The notes under the pieces were generated by a model. That model did no database searches. It had not been told where the DNA came from and saw only the letters and a program-made list of their open reading frames with translations. A DNA stretch of 28,006 nucleotides from a virus. The stretch's first letter is position 1. Every line of letters begins with the position of its first letter. The stretch is taken from IMG/VR virus record IMGVR_UViG_3300010151_000106, positions 1 through 28,006 of that record; one strand, given 5' to 3'. The position numbers and the translations under genes are program-made. Below are positions 15,581 to 22,898 of the stretch, in pieces.

Positions 15581-16690
15581 ATGAGTTGGGGAAATGGAAA
15601 TAATGAGTATGATGCTCAACAAAGAGAGCGTCAGCGACAAGCCCAAATAGCTGCTCAAGCTAAGGCTCGGGCAAAAGAGATGTACGAGAGACAAATGAGA
15701 GACCGACAAGGTAGACTTGTTGAGGCCGATGGTGGATATTCTGCAATTGGTGGAGGTATAAATAGATACGGCCAAGCCCGCCCTGATTACTTAACCAATA
15801 GAGATATGGATGGTGGTCTAAATGAAAGATTTGAATCCTCAATGGGTGAGTCTTACTCAGCTCTTCGTGATAAAGCAATGGCTGAAGGTGACTCAGTTGG
15901 TGCAGGTCTCCAAAGGGAACAAGCAGGAAATGCTTATAGGTTTGGTATGGGGCAAAATGCTCAACAACAAGCAGGTCAACTTGCTCAAGCCAGAAGTAAT
16001 ATGGCCATGAGAGGAGGTTCTAGTACTGGATCTCGAGAAAGACTTGCTGCCCAAGGTATGAACAATTCAATGCTTGCTCAACAAGGCCTAGGTAGAAACC
16101 TAGCCAATCAAAACCTACAGATTTCTATGAATGATGAGCAAATGAAAAACCAAGCTCTGACTAGTCTGGGTGGTGTTGAACAAAACATACAAAATCAAAA
16201 TATCGACAGGCTTCAAAGTGGGATTGATAATCAAAATATATTCTCTCAGAGTATGTATGGTGAAGATATGTCGGCCTATGCAGCTATGAAGTCAGCAAAG
16301 GCTTCCAAACCTTCTTCGTGCTTTGTTGCTGATACTTTATTCCTAATGGAAGATGGTACAGAGAAAGCAATTGCAGATATAAAATTAAGTGATGTAATGG
16401 ATAAAGGTGGAGTTGTTTCATTTATATCTCACTCTGTCGCTGATGATCTTTACAATTATAAAGGTGTTTTAGTGACTGGTAATCATGCAGTTAAAGAGGA
16501 CTCTAAATTTATAAGAGTAAAGGATTCTATGGAAGCTGTTAAGGTTGAAGGTAACTTTATAGTGTACTGTTTAGGTAATGAAAACCACCTAATGGTTAGT
16601 AGGTGTGCTTTGTTCTCTGATTTCTTTGAGCATGACCAAAACCTAGACTTGGAAGAGTCACTAGAGATACTTAATGAAACACTGGATTAG
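15581..16690 (+). CDS. Virion/ejection-like protein with C-terminal Hint domain
   Basis: 369 residues; SD AGGAG. Residues 1-240 are rich in Gln, Asn, Gly, Ala and Met with helical N-terminal repeats (Q-R-E-R-Q-R-Q-A-Q-I-A-A-Q-A-K-A-R), like internal or ejection proteins. Cys247 begins a Hint domain: C-F-V-A-D-T-L-F-L-M-E-D-G-T-E-K-A-I, then I-K-L-S-D, and T299-G-N-H302 (block B). A block F-like segment (F-I-V-Y-C-L-G-N-E-N-H) follows near 333. The C-terminus lacks the His-Asn and following Cys/Ser/Thr of splicing inteins, so N-terminal cleavage at Cys247 is more likely than splicing. The stop overlaps the next gene by 17 bases. The Hint call is strong; the virion role is inferred from context. 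Confidence 0.7.
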   Translation: MSWGNGNNEYDAQQRERQRQAQIAAQAKARAKEMYERQMRDRQGRLVEADGGYSAIGGGINRYGQARPDYLTNRDMDGGLNERFESSMGESYSALRDKAMAEGDSVGAGLQREQAGNAYRFGMGQNAQQQAGQLAQARSNMAMRGGSSTGSRERLAAQGMNNSMLAQQGLGRNLANQNLQISMNDEQMKNQALTSLGGVEQNIQNQNIDRLQSGIDNQNIFSQSMYGEDMSAYAAMKSAKASKPSSCFVADTLFLMEDGTEKAIADIKLSDVMDKGGVVSFISHSVADDLYNYKGVLVTGNHAVKEDSKFIRVKDSMEAVKVEGNFIVYCLGNENHLMVSRCALFSDFFEHDQNLDLEESLEILNETLD

Positions 16691-17015
16691 TTATTTAGAA
16701 AATGAAGAAGGTAAGGAAGTAATCTACCATGATTACGGCCTTATCGCTTATAAGGTAATAGGTACTGAATTAATGATTACCGATTTCTTCATTGACCCAG
16801 AGACCAGAAGCAAGGGCCTAGCTCTTACACTTTCCCAAGAGGCTGAGAAGTTTGCAAGAAGGCAAAAGTGTGTAGTTATGTCGTGCAATGTTTACATTAA
16901 CGAAAAAAATAAAGGGATGTTCCCTAGAAAGATTGCTTTGTTTACGGAATTTGGTTTTGAAGTTCTAGAGGCAAATAATAATATTATTACAATGATTAAG
17001 AGACTAGGAGAATAG
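16674..17015 (+). CDS. GNAT-family acetyltransferase candidate
   Basis: 113 residues. F-F-I-D-P-E-T-R45-S-K-G48-L-A50-L-T-L is motif A of GNAT enzymes (R/Q-x-x-G-x-G/A), preceded by the usual beta strand (E-L-M-I-T-D-F) and followed by a helix. The end (F-T-E-F-G-F-E-V) matches the GNAT F-Y-x-x-x-G-F motif. It is shorter than most full GNATs, and the final Gly of motif A is Ala. Its start lies 17 bases inside the Hint protein gene, so the two are translationally linked. The substrate is unknown; acetylating a virion protein, a host protein or a small molecule are all possible. Confidence 0.6.
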   Translation: MKHWISYLENEEGKEVIYHDYGLIAYKVIGTELMITDFFIDPETRSKGLALTLSQEAEKFARRQKCVVMSCNVYINEKNKGMFPRKIALFTEFGFEVLEANNNIITMIKRLGE

Positions 17016-17016
17016 T

Positions 17017-17466
17017 ATGGGTTGGTTAACTACATTAGGTACTTTAGGTGGAGCAGCAGTTGGTGGCCCTTGGGGTGCAGCAGCAGGTGGAGCAATCGGT
17101 GGTGGTATCGAAGGTCACAAAGAACAAAAAGCTATAGACAAGTATAATGAAGGTCAGGCAGAAGCAGGGAAATACTCTCCGTGGACAGGTGTTAAAGCCA
17201 ATTATAATTACAAAAAAACAGGTGCTTTAGATCAAGCTGCCATGGGTGGAGCTAAAGGCTACATGATGGGTGGTGGTCTCTCAAAAATGATGGGTGGTGC
17301 AGATTCACTTATGGATCAAGTCCAAGTAGGTAATTCTATGATGGGTGTTGATTCCCAAATGGGGGCTATTAATGCAGGAAACCTGCAGGGTGTAGGGACT
17401 GCACTTCCTGTTCAACAACCTACTGGTTGGATGCAGTTACAACCAACTAATATGCTACCTGCCTAG
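17017..17466 (+). CDS. Small Gly-rich ejection-like protein
   Basis: 149 residues; SD AGGAGA. Residues 1-32 contain repeated Gly/Ala spacing (G-G-A-A-V-G-G-P-W-G-A-A-A-G-G-A-I-G-G-G-I), a glycine-zipper membrane motif. The rest is Gly, Met and Gln rich and low complexity. Such small Gly-zipper proteins often accompany podoviral ejection proteins and could insert in the cell envelope during DNA entry. It lies directly before two larger proteins of similar style. The function is inferred from composition and context. Confidence 0.55.
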   Translation: MGWLTTLGTLGGAAVGGPWGAAAGGAIGGGIEGHKEQKAIDKYNEGQAEAGKYSPWTGVKANYNYKKTGALDQAAMGGAKGYMMGGGLSKMMGGADSLMDQVQVGNSMMGVDSQMGAINAGNLQGVGTALPVQQPTGWMQLQPTNMLPA

Positions 17467-17475
17467 GAGGGAGTT

Positions 17476-18687
17476 ATGACTCCAGAACAACAACAATTAC
17501 TAAGAGCAAATGCTCAAGCCAATTTCAACCAAGAGCAACAAGGTTCTTGGTTAAGTAGATTTGGTGCAGAATTAGGTAAAAGCCCACAACAAGCATTAAG
17601 TGATAACTTAATGCGAGGACAGATGGATAATTTTGGTGGTCAGCTACAAAGCCAAATGGTTGGTAATGGCCAAGCAAATCAAGCTCAGGGTTATAATGCT
17701 TTGGGTATCCAAGATGTTGCACCTACTGCAGTAGTGGGAGGAATCGCACCTCCTATGACTTCTCCGAACATTCCTGCAACGTCAGGTGCTAGAAAAGTTA
17801 TGCATAAAGAGCAACAAAATGACCAAAAAACTCAAGAGAAAGCACAATCTGACTATGAGAAAAGAGTCCGTGATTATATGTCAAAACGTGAAGGTATCGC
17901 TTTAGATACTCAAAATCGTATGGCCAAGCTTGATTCAATATATACTAATCAAGGCACAGATCTTTCACCATTAGCTAGATTGATGGATCAAAACTCTGGT
18001 GTCTACTCGGATGCTTCAGGTAGAATGGGGGAAGTGAATCCACCTACGAATTTTGAGAAACAATACTCACAAGGTCGTATGTCAGAGCAAGATCTTATAG
18101 GTCTAAAAAATAAACTGGCAATGCAGCAAGATAAGCAATACGGTTCTATGACTGATGATTCAGCTAATATGCTTCGTATGGAAATGATGAAAGAGCAATA
18201 CGATGCTAGTAATAAACTTCGTGAGAAGTTAGGAATGACCAAGGCTAATAAACAAACAGGTGTAAAAGTTAGTGGTGAGACTAAAAATAAAATTGGGCTT
18301 ATAAATAGTGCCACTAGTGGAATTGATGATATGTTCACCTTGTTAAGTACAGGTACTGGGGATGCTTCATTAACTGATCCATTCTTAGCAAGTAAGTATA
18401 CAATCGCCAAGCAAACAATCTTAGATAACTTTGCCCACCTTCAAACAGGTGCCGCTATCTCTGCGGAAGAATCTAAACTATATAAGAGTTTAATTCCTCA
18501 ATATAGAGACTCAAAAGATATTAAGATGCATAAACTTAGAAAAATGAGAGACATCCTTCAAGGTAGGCACCATATGTATACTACTGGGGATCTATCTATG
18601 CCTGTGGATCCGTCAGGGCAGGTGGTAAGTAATACTGCTACTCAAGATCCTTGGACTACGGAAATGCAAAAAAGAGGGCTTCTATAA
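17476..18687 (+). CDS. Ejection-like virion protein of unknown family
   Basis: 403 residues; SD AGGAGGGAG. The N-terminal 120 residues are Gln/Asn/Gly-rich and probably disordered. Residues about 120-230 form charged helices, and the last 140 residues form a helical domain with K-L-R-K-M-R-D-I-L-Q-G. No signal peptide, membrane segment or enzyme motif is seen. Its stop overlaps the next gene's ATG by one base. Composition and place between a glycine-zipper protein and a large Ala/Gly-rich protein point to the internal core or DNA-ejection machinery. Confidence 0.55.
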   Translation: MTPEQQQLLRANAQANFNQEQQGSWLSRFGAELGKSPQQALSDNLMRGQMDNFGGQLQSQMVGNGQANQAQGYNALGIQDVAPTAVVGGIAPPMTSPNIPATSGARKVMHKEQQNDQKTQEKAQSDYEKRVRDYMSKREGIALDTQNRMAKLDSIYTNQGTDLSPLARLMDQNSGVYSDASGRMGEVNPPTNFEKQYSQGRMSEQDLIGLKNKLAMQQDKQYGSMTDDSANMLRMEMMKEQYDASNKLREKLGMTKANKQTGVKVSGETKNKIGLINSATSGIDDMFTLLSTGTGDASLTDPFLASKYTIAKQTILDNFAHLQTGAAISAEESKLYKSLIPQYRDSKDIKMHKLRKMRDILQGRHHMYTTGDLSMPVDPSGQVVSNTATQDPWTTEMQKRGLL

Positions 18688-20519
18688 TGGATTTTTCCAA
18701 ACTGTCTAATGAGGAATTAATGGCCATGAAACCTCAACAGGACTTTTCACAAATGTCTAATGAGGAATTAATGGCCATGAAGCCTCAACAACCTCAAGAA
18801 GAAGTTGTTCTTAATGAACAATATGAGCCAATCCAAGGGGTGGACAGAGCTTTAATAAAAAATACTAAAGGTGATAATCAGGGGATAATGAATTATCTCC
18901 ATGAGAAACACAAAAATTCTGAATTTAGAATGGAAGGTGATTCTGTCCAAGGTAGAGACCGTGGTACCAAAGAATGGAGAAAAATGGATGTTGATAGTTC
19001 TGTTCTCTCTCCATCGACTTGGGAACTTCAGGATCTATCCGATGTAGGAACTGATATAGCAGGTGGTGTTGCAGAAGGTGCAGCAGCATTAGCAGCAGGT
19101 ACTGCAGGAATGGTAGGAACACCTCTTGGTGCTATCGCAGCAGGATCCGCAGCAGCAGGAGCTACAGCAACTGGTGTTGATCTAGTTAAACAAGGTGCAG
19201 CCAAATTTCTAGGATTAAGAGAAGAAGAAATCGATAGTGTAGATGCCTTAAAAGAAGGTGCTATATCAGCAGCAACTACTCCATTATTTGGAATAGGTGG
19301 GGCAGGTAAGATCGCCAATAAAGTAGCAGGAATGGGACTTGAGGGTGTAGAAAAAGCAGCTGCCTTAAAACTGGCCCAACGTGCAGAAGAGGGTCTTATT
19401 ACTTCCTCTTTAAAAGGTGCTGCTAGAGGTGCTAAAAGTGGAAGCCAAACTGTCGCTTCTATGGCTTCTGGTGTTGCTAAAAAAGATTTCCAGACATACT
19501 TCAAGAACTTCGATGAATTAGAGAATATGGACATTGATGGAGCTATAGAGCTTTCTGATGGGTTGTTTAATTCTCTGTACGAAGGTGTGAATAACTCCAG
19601 AAAAGAAGTAGCTGACATGTATGATGCTTTAAAAGGTACTGGAAAAAATATTGAAATGTCGGATACTATACAGGCTTTTAATACTAAAAAAATGGATATT
19701 ATCTCCAAAGCCAGAGAGTCCTACAGAGGAAACCCAAAGAAGATAAAGCAGGTAGTCTCAGAAATTGAGAATTTTGAATCTGAGGTTCTTGGGTCTATGG
19801 CCAGAAATGGTCGTGGTGATATTGGACTTGAAACGGCTATGAATATGGAGCAGTCTGTAAAAGATTTCTTCCTTGATCCTAAAAGAGCAAAGACTGCCAT
19901 GGATAAAGGGAACGCTATCCGTATTAACGAACTTGTAGATATCGTAAGTAAAGGTACTACACATAACATAGACACAGCACTTAGTGGGACTAAATACTCT
20001 CAAATAAAGAAGAGATGGAAAGAAGCAACTGAGCTTGCAAAGACTGTAAAAGGTATAGCAAAAGATGAGGCTGCTATGTATGGGAACCTTCTAGGTATTG
20101 ATACTAAAGCAGGGATTAAGAAATACAAAATAGAGCATTTAAAAAAGATTACAGAAAATTTTGGAATACCTTACGAGGAAACTGCTAGAAAACTAAGAGC
20201 TTATACTTTCTTGAAGGATCCTTCTTGGATGCCAACAAGTGGTACAGCAACTTCAACTTCACGTTCACTATTTGGTGGTGGTGTTGGTGGGGCTTTAGGG
20301 TTTGCACTAGGTGGTGGAAATCCCATGACAGCAGCAGCAGGAGCAGCAGCAGGTTCTATTATGGGTTCTCCTGCTTCGATGAAGGGAATAGGAAAAGTAG
20401 GTAGATCAGTAGGTAATAATCTTCAGGGTCTTGGAAGGAAAGTTCCTCAACTTGATCCAAGACTTGGAAATGCAGGTCAAAGAGCAGTATGGCAATCAAT
20501 AAATAATAGAGATAGATAA
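18687..20519 (+). CDS. Large ejection-like protein with Gly/Ala membrane segments
   Basis: 610 residues from the ATG at 18687; an upstream TTG frame start is rejected because the one-base overlap with the previous stop is typical here. The N-terminus has a 17-residue tandem repeat (D-F-S-x-x-S-N-E-E-L-M-A-M-K-P-Q-Q, twice), similar to the S-x-E-E-L motifs that open some ejection proteins. Residues about 120-175 are Gly/Ala-rich and hydrophobic. A long charged helical region follows, then a second Gly/Ala-rich region near 525-566. This could form part of a conduit through the envelope. No transglycosylase motif is visible. The strong terminator downstream ends the late operon. Confidence 0.6.
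   Translation: MDFSKLSNEELMAMKPQQDFSQMSNEELMAMKPQQPQEEVVLNEQYEPIQGVDRALIKNTKGDNQGIMNYLHEKHKNSEFRMEGDSVQGRDRGTKEWRKMDVDSSVLSPSTWELQDLSDVGTDIAGGVAEGAAALAAGTAGMVGTPLGAIAAGSAAAGATATGVDLVKQGAAKFLGLREEEIDSVDALKEGAISAATTPLFGIGGAGKIANKVAGMGLEGVEKAAALKLAQRAEEGLITSSLKGAARGAKSGSQTVASMASGVAKKDFQTYFKNFDELENMDIDGAIELSDGLFNSLYEGVNNSRKEVADMYDALKGTGKNIEMSDTIQAFNTKKMDIISKARESYRGNPKKIKQVVSEIENFESEVLGSMARNGRGDIGLETAMNMEQSVKDFFLDPKRAKTAMDKGNAIRINELVDIVSKGTTHNIDTALSGTKYSQIKKRWKEATELAKTVKGIAKDEAAMYGNLLGIDTKAGIKKYKIEHLKKITENFGIPYEETARKLRAYTFLKDPSWMPTSGTATSTSRSLFGGGVGGALGFALGGGNPMTAAAGAAAGSIMGSPASMKGIGKVGRSVGNNLQGLGRKVPQLDPRLGNAGQRAVWQSINNRDR
18690..18791 (+). repeat. 51-base tandem duplication
   Basis: Two 51-base copies (18690-18740, 18741-18791) at the start of the large ejection-like gene. 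The stretch from TCTAATGAGG to ATGGCCATGA is identical in both copies. Differences cluster at the unit ends, so the duplication is fairly recent. It doubles the S-N-E-E-L-M-A-M motif. Confidence 0.9.
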
Positions 20520-20543
20520 GTAACTCCCGTATTTATTTCTGAG

Positions 20544-20575
20544 AAAGGGAGGTAGGAATTTACCTCCCTTTTTTT
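20544..20575 (+). terminator. Strong terminator between convergent operons
   Basis: Eleven-base perfect stem: AAAGGGAGGTA (20544-20554) with TACCTCCCTTT (20561-20571), loop GGAATT, and a T-run to 20575. It ends the plus-strand late operon 25 bases past its last stop. Three T on the opposite strand could allow weak termination of the minus-strand operon too. Confidence 0.92.
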
Positions 20576-20577
20576 AT

Positions 20578-20979
20578 CTACTTTTTAGTAAGTGGGTGAA
20601 TCATGGCCATTGATCTAATAAGATTTGGCTTCATTACACCTTTCTCTAGATCTTGAAGATCTAAAGGATCACAGTTAAGCTCAACATCTTTAGAAAAAAG
20701 CTCAACCATTGCTTCTTTAACTTTACCTTCATTAACTTTACTGAAAGAAAAACCACCATCTTTCATAATGAATCTACCATCATTATTCTTTTTTGCGTGG
20801 CTCTCAAGGATAAACTGCTTCTTCTCGTCAAGATCTTTAGCAGCTAATCCTAGCTCATTACCAAGCTTAAAAAGCTTAAAAGCTACTTGATATGGTAGAG
20901 AGATCCCTTCCATTACAGCAGCAAAAGATTGCATAAAGTTATCGTCAATTAGTAATCCACCTTTAATTTTAAAGCTCAT
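20578..20979 (-). CDS. Unknown phage protein, DUF1617-like
   Basis: 133 residues, the last gene of the minus operon. The first 55 residues (F-A-A-V-M-E-G-I-S-L-P-Y-Q-V-A-F-K-L-F-K-L-G-N-E-L, then L-D-E-K-K-Q-F-I-L-E-S-H) resemble the small phage family DUF1617 by its F-K-L-x-K-L and K-K-x-I-L pattern. The middle has D-G-R-F-I-M-K-D-G-G. The resemblance is by eye only, and the family's function is unknown. The start overlaps the previous gene by 11 bases. Confidence 0.6.
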   Translation of the reverse strand: MSFKIKGGLLIDDNFMQSFAAVMEGISLPYQVAFKLFKLGNELGLAAKDLDEKKQFILESHAKKNNDGRFIMKDGGFSFSKVNEGKVKEAMVELFSKDVELNCDPLDLQDLEKGVMKPNLIRSMAMIHPLTKK

Positions 20980-21277
20980 CTAAATCCCCTTCTTCTTCTT
21001 TTGTATATAAATCAACATCGATTTGTATTGAAAAATCTTTCTTAAAACTTCTTAGTTGCTTGACGTACTCCACTACTTCAGGGAGATCACAATTAGCTTC
21101 TAGTCCTGAAGTCGGTACTATATGTGCGTGGATCCTTTCAACATCAAACCCTGCACCCATGTAGTAATGAAGGATCATAGACTCAGCCATGAATTTCATT
21201 CTATCAAGTTGTTCGATACTATCTGAAGTAAAGGCCAACATACATAAAGGCATTATTTTTTCTTTCTTTTTTGCCAT
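20969..21277 (-). CDS. Unknown small protein with acidic C-terminal tail
   Basis: 102 residues. No known domain. The N-terminus is Lys-rich (M-A-K-K-K-E-K). A helix (Q-L-D-R-M-K-F-M-A-E-S-M-I-L) and mixed core follow. The last residues, E-E-E-G-D-L-D-E-L, resemble the ends of the SSB-like, nuclease and 78-residue proteins of this operon. It overlaps both neighbouring genes (11 bases downstream, 25 bases with the tiny gene upstream). Confidence 0.65.
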   Translation of the reverse strand: MAKKKEKIMPLCMLAFTSDSIEQLDRMKFMAESMILHYYMGAGFDVERIHAHIVPTSGLEANCDLPEVVEYVKQLRSFKKDFSIQIDVDLYTKEEEGDLDEL

Positions 21278-21399
21278 CTCTTTATCTCCTTCCTAATTAG
21301 TTTTCTTATTTCAACAGACATGGATTCCTCACACACCTTATTAAACTCTTTATATTCTTCTTCTGTGAGGTAAGAATAAATCCTCTTTGTCTTACTCAT
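21253..21399 (-). CDS. Tiny ribbon-helix-helix-like protein
   Basis: 48 residues. Layout: short basic strand (K-T-K-R-I-Y-S-Y-L), helix T-E-E-E-Y-K-E-F-N-K-V-C-E-E, turn S-M-S, then a second helix with V-E-I-R-K-L-I-R-K-E-I-K-R. That is the strand-helix-helix pattern of CopG/Arc-type DNA-binding proteins, with the typical L-T-E-E-E-Y entry to helix A. The C-terminus is strongly basic. It overlaps the amidase stop (8 bases) and the next gene (25 bases). No good SD is visible, so it probably relies on coupled translation. A small transcription regulator is the likely role. Confidence 0.5.
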   Translation of the reverse strand: MSKTKRIYSYLTEEEYKEFNKVCEESMSVEIRKLIRKEIKRWQKRKKK

Positions 21400-22039
21400 C
21401 ATTAGGCCTATAGATAGCCATCAAACTATGTAAAAGAACGTCAACATATTGATCCTCATGCTCAAAAATTAATCTGGAATCATTATGTCTATGGTGAGCA
21501 AAACAAGGCTCAACTAGTACAGGAATAGTCCCTACACTTCTTACCTCATTCATCATTCCATAACCTGCGTGACCTTCAGTAATAGTTTTTACACCTCTAT
21601 CAATAAAGTCGTATCTTGTGACAAGTTGTTCAGTAAAAACCTCACCAAACTCATTATCCAACTCATTTACTGTGTCAAGAACAAGTACTTCACATCCGAC
21701 TGCCAGAGTTTCAGAATGGGCACTATTGAAATGTAAATGCAGACTAAGGAAAGCATTATTAGAGCTACACATTTCAGCAATTCTTTCACTTTGTTTTGCA
21801 TAAGATCCTTCCCCTCTGAACATAACTAGACTTGGTATTAAAGTTTGTCTAAGTCTGATCTGTAACTTTCTGGCTATCCTTGAATTGAAAGTGTACTCAC
21901 TCTCATTAAGGTAGTTTACAGCACCTTGTTTTTTCTTATTATGCCCAACTACAATAGCAATGGTAGGCTCTTGGACAGAACTTTGATAAATCTTAGGAGC
22001 AGCTTTGGCCCTAAAAAATTTCTGTATGCAACCCCTCAT
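21392..22039 (-). CDS. N-acetylmuramoyl-L-alanine amidase (amidase_3), probable endolysin
   Basis: 215 residues. The amidase_3 zinc site is visible: His33 (V-V-G-H-N), Glu48 (N-E-S-E-Y-T-F-N-S-R-I-A-R-K-L), and His103 (S-L-H-L-H-F-N-S). The catalytic Glu177 lies in P-V-L-V-E-P-C-F. These enzymes cut the amide bond between MurNAc and the stem peptide. There is no signal peptide or separate wall-binding domain, so export would need a holin. It is on the minus strand among DNA-metabolism genes, away from the holin and spanin candidates on the plus strand. The start overlaps the previous stop by 4 bases (ATGA). The fold call is confident; the endolysin role is inferred. Confidence 0.82.
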   Translation of the reverse strand: MRGCIQKFFRAKAAPKIYQSSVQEPTIAIVVGHNKKKQGAVNYLNESEYTFNSRIARKLQIRLRQTLIPSLVMFRGEGSYAKQSERIAEMCSSNNAFLSLHLHFNSAHSETLAVGCEVLVLDTVNELDNEFGEVFTEQLVTRYDFIDRGVKTITEGHAGYGMMNEVRSVGTIPVLVEPCFAHHRHNDSRLIFEHEDQYVDVLLHSLMAIYRPNDE

Positions 22040-22293
22040 ACTAATTCCAACTTAAAAGGCTCAACTACTCCACGATTAATTAAATCTTTAGAGTTCTCAC
22101 TAAGCATGGTTGTGATAATAGTTTTTACTTGAATTGGATTGTCGTAAACTTTCAGGATCTCGTTTAATGCCTTATCCATTTGCTCAATTCTTTGTGTGTG
22201 AACTTCTATATTCATCTTCACAAATAATTTATCCATAGTTAAATTAGGCTCAAATACCTTACTGGCTTCGTCAGTTAAGTCAATCATTTTCAT
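22036..22293 (-). CDS. Unknown small helical protein
   Basis: 85 residues, 11 bases after groES, with a GGGA SD. The sequence is mainly helical with a possible coiled coil (H-T-Q-R-I-E-Q-M-D-K-A-L-N-E-I-L-K-V-Y). No known domain or membrane segment. It is translationally coupled to the amidase by an ATGA overlap, so it may modulate or accompany lysis, or simply be part of the operon. Confidence 0.6.
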   Translation of the reverse strand: MKMIDLTDEASKVFEPNLTMDKLFVKMNIEVHTQRIEQMDKALNEILKVYDNPIQVKTIITTMLSENSKDLINRGVVEPFKLELV

Positions 22294-22304
22294 AAAAAAT
22301 CCCT

Positions 22305-22568
22305 TTAAGAAATAAGTCCTTGGATATATTCTATATGTACCAGTTTGTAGTTCTTACCATCCAAATCTACATCCACACCGATGTCTTCGCACATCACTTT
22401 ATCACCAATCTTCAACTGAGAATTAATCGATTCGTCCTCTGGAAGAGCTACAACTGTCGCATATCTCTGATCTAGACTTTCAACTTCTGCAGGTATTATG
22501 ATTCCACCTTGCATAGATTCTTGTGCTACTGATAATAGGATTCTTTGACCCATAGGTTTAAAATTCAT
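22305..22568 (-). CDS. groES-like: GroES-like co-chaperonin (Cpn10)
   Basis: 87 residues from the ATG at 22568, preceded by AGGAGT. The sequence has the Cpn10 layout: F-K-P-M-G-Q-R-I-L-L, then Q-G-G-I-I-I-P-A-E (the mobile-loop end and beta strand), A-T-V-V-A-L-P, L-K-I-G-D-K-V-M, D-G-K-N-Y-K-L-V and the C-terminal Y-I-Q-G-L-I. GroES caps GroEL and helps fold proteins; phage T4 gp31 and similar proteins replace host GroES to fold the coat protein. The reading frame continues upstream into an HNH remnant without a stop, so a 174-residue fused product from the ATG at 22829 is also possible. The SD and family length favour 22568. Confidence 0.88.
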   Translation of the reverse strand: MNFKPMGQRILLSVAQESMQGGIIIPAEVESLDQRYATVVALPEDESINSQLKIGDKVMCEDIGVDVDLDGKNYKLVHIEYIQGLIS

Positions 22569-22874
22569 TTTAATACTCCTAGTTGCTGTGAAGATGGCTC
22601 GCTCTGTAGACCACCCTTTGTTTAATCGTCTTCGCATCGTTGTGTGGTTAACACCTGTATATTCTACCCATTGAGACATAGTTAATGTTCTACCTCTACA
22701 AGTAAGTAAGGTATTATTTCTTTTATTCCTGCCCTGAATTAACCTAGATACCCATCTACAGTTATCGGGATTGTAACCCTCATTATTATTAATTCTATCG
22801 AGAGTCATACCATCTTTAGGTTCTCCCATGTCGTCGAGGAATTGTTTAAATGTAAACCACTCAGGGCATACTTT
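22569..22874 (-). pseudogene. 5'-truncated HNH homing endonuclease, fused in frame to groES
   Basis: The frame is open from 22874, just after a TAA, and runs into groES with no stop. It reads V-C-P-E-W-F-T-F, then M-T-L-D-R-I-N-N-N-E-G-Y-N-P-D-N-C-R-W, the core of phage HNH endonucleases. Next comes the typical DNA-binding tail (G-R-T-L-T-M-S-Q-W-V-E-Y-T-G-V ... R-R-R-L-N-K-G-W-S). The upstream half of the family, including G-G-R-G-I, is missing. The only ATG (22829) lacks an SD. It is probably an inactive relic. Its last codons supply the AGGAGT SD that groES now uses. Confidence 0.75.
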
Positions 22875-22886
22875 TTAGAGTGTGTG

Positions 22887-22892
22887 ACCTCC
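22887..22892 (-). promoter_or_regulatory. Orphan Shine-Dalgarno site
   Basis: GGAGGT on the minus strand, 6 bases after the helicase stop. The only close start, an ATG at 22869, hits a stop after one codon (ATG-CCC-TGA). It may be the original groES ribosome site, separated from groES by the HNH insertion. Confidence 0.4.
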
Positions 22893-22898
22893 AACAAC

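Noticed and set aside
16319-16690. Splicing intein in the Hint protein
   Set aside because: No C-terminal His-Asn plus Cys/Ser/Thr and no C-extein; the protein ends soon after block F.
18003-18410. 135-codon open frame on the minus strand
   Set aside because: Antisense to a well-supported virion gene, no SD, no recognisable motif.
18651-18686. Upstream TTG start for the large ejection-like protein
   Set aside because: Overlaps the previous gene without SD; the one-base overlap start at 18687 matches the local pattern.
19028-19708. 226-codon open frame on the minus strand
   Set aside because: Lies wholly inside the large ejection-like gene, has no SD, and its Ser/Pro/Ala-rich content mirrors Gly/Ala codons of the sense strand.
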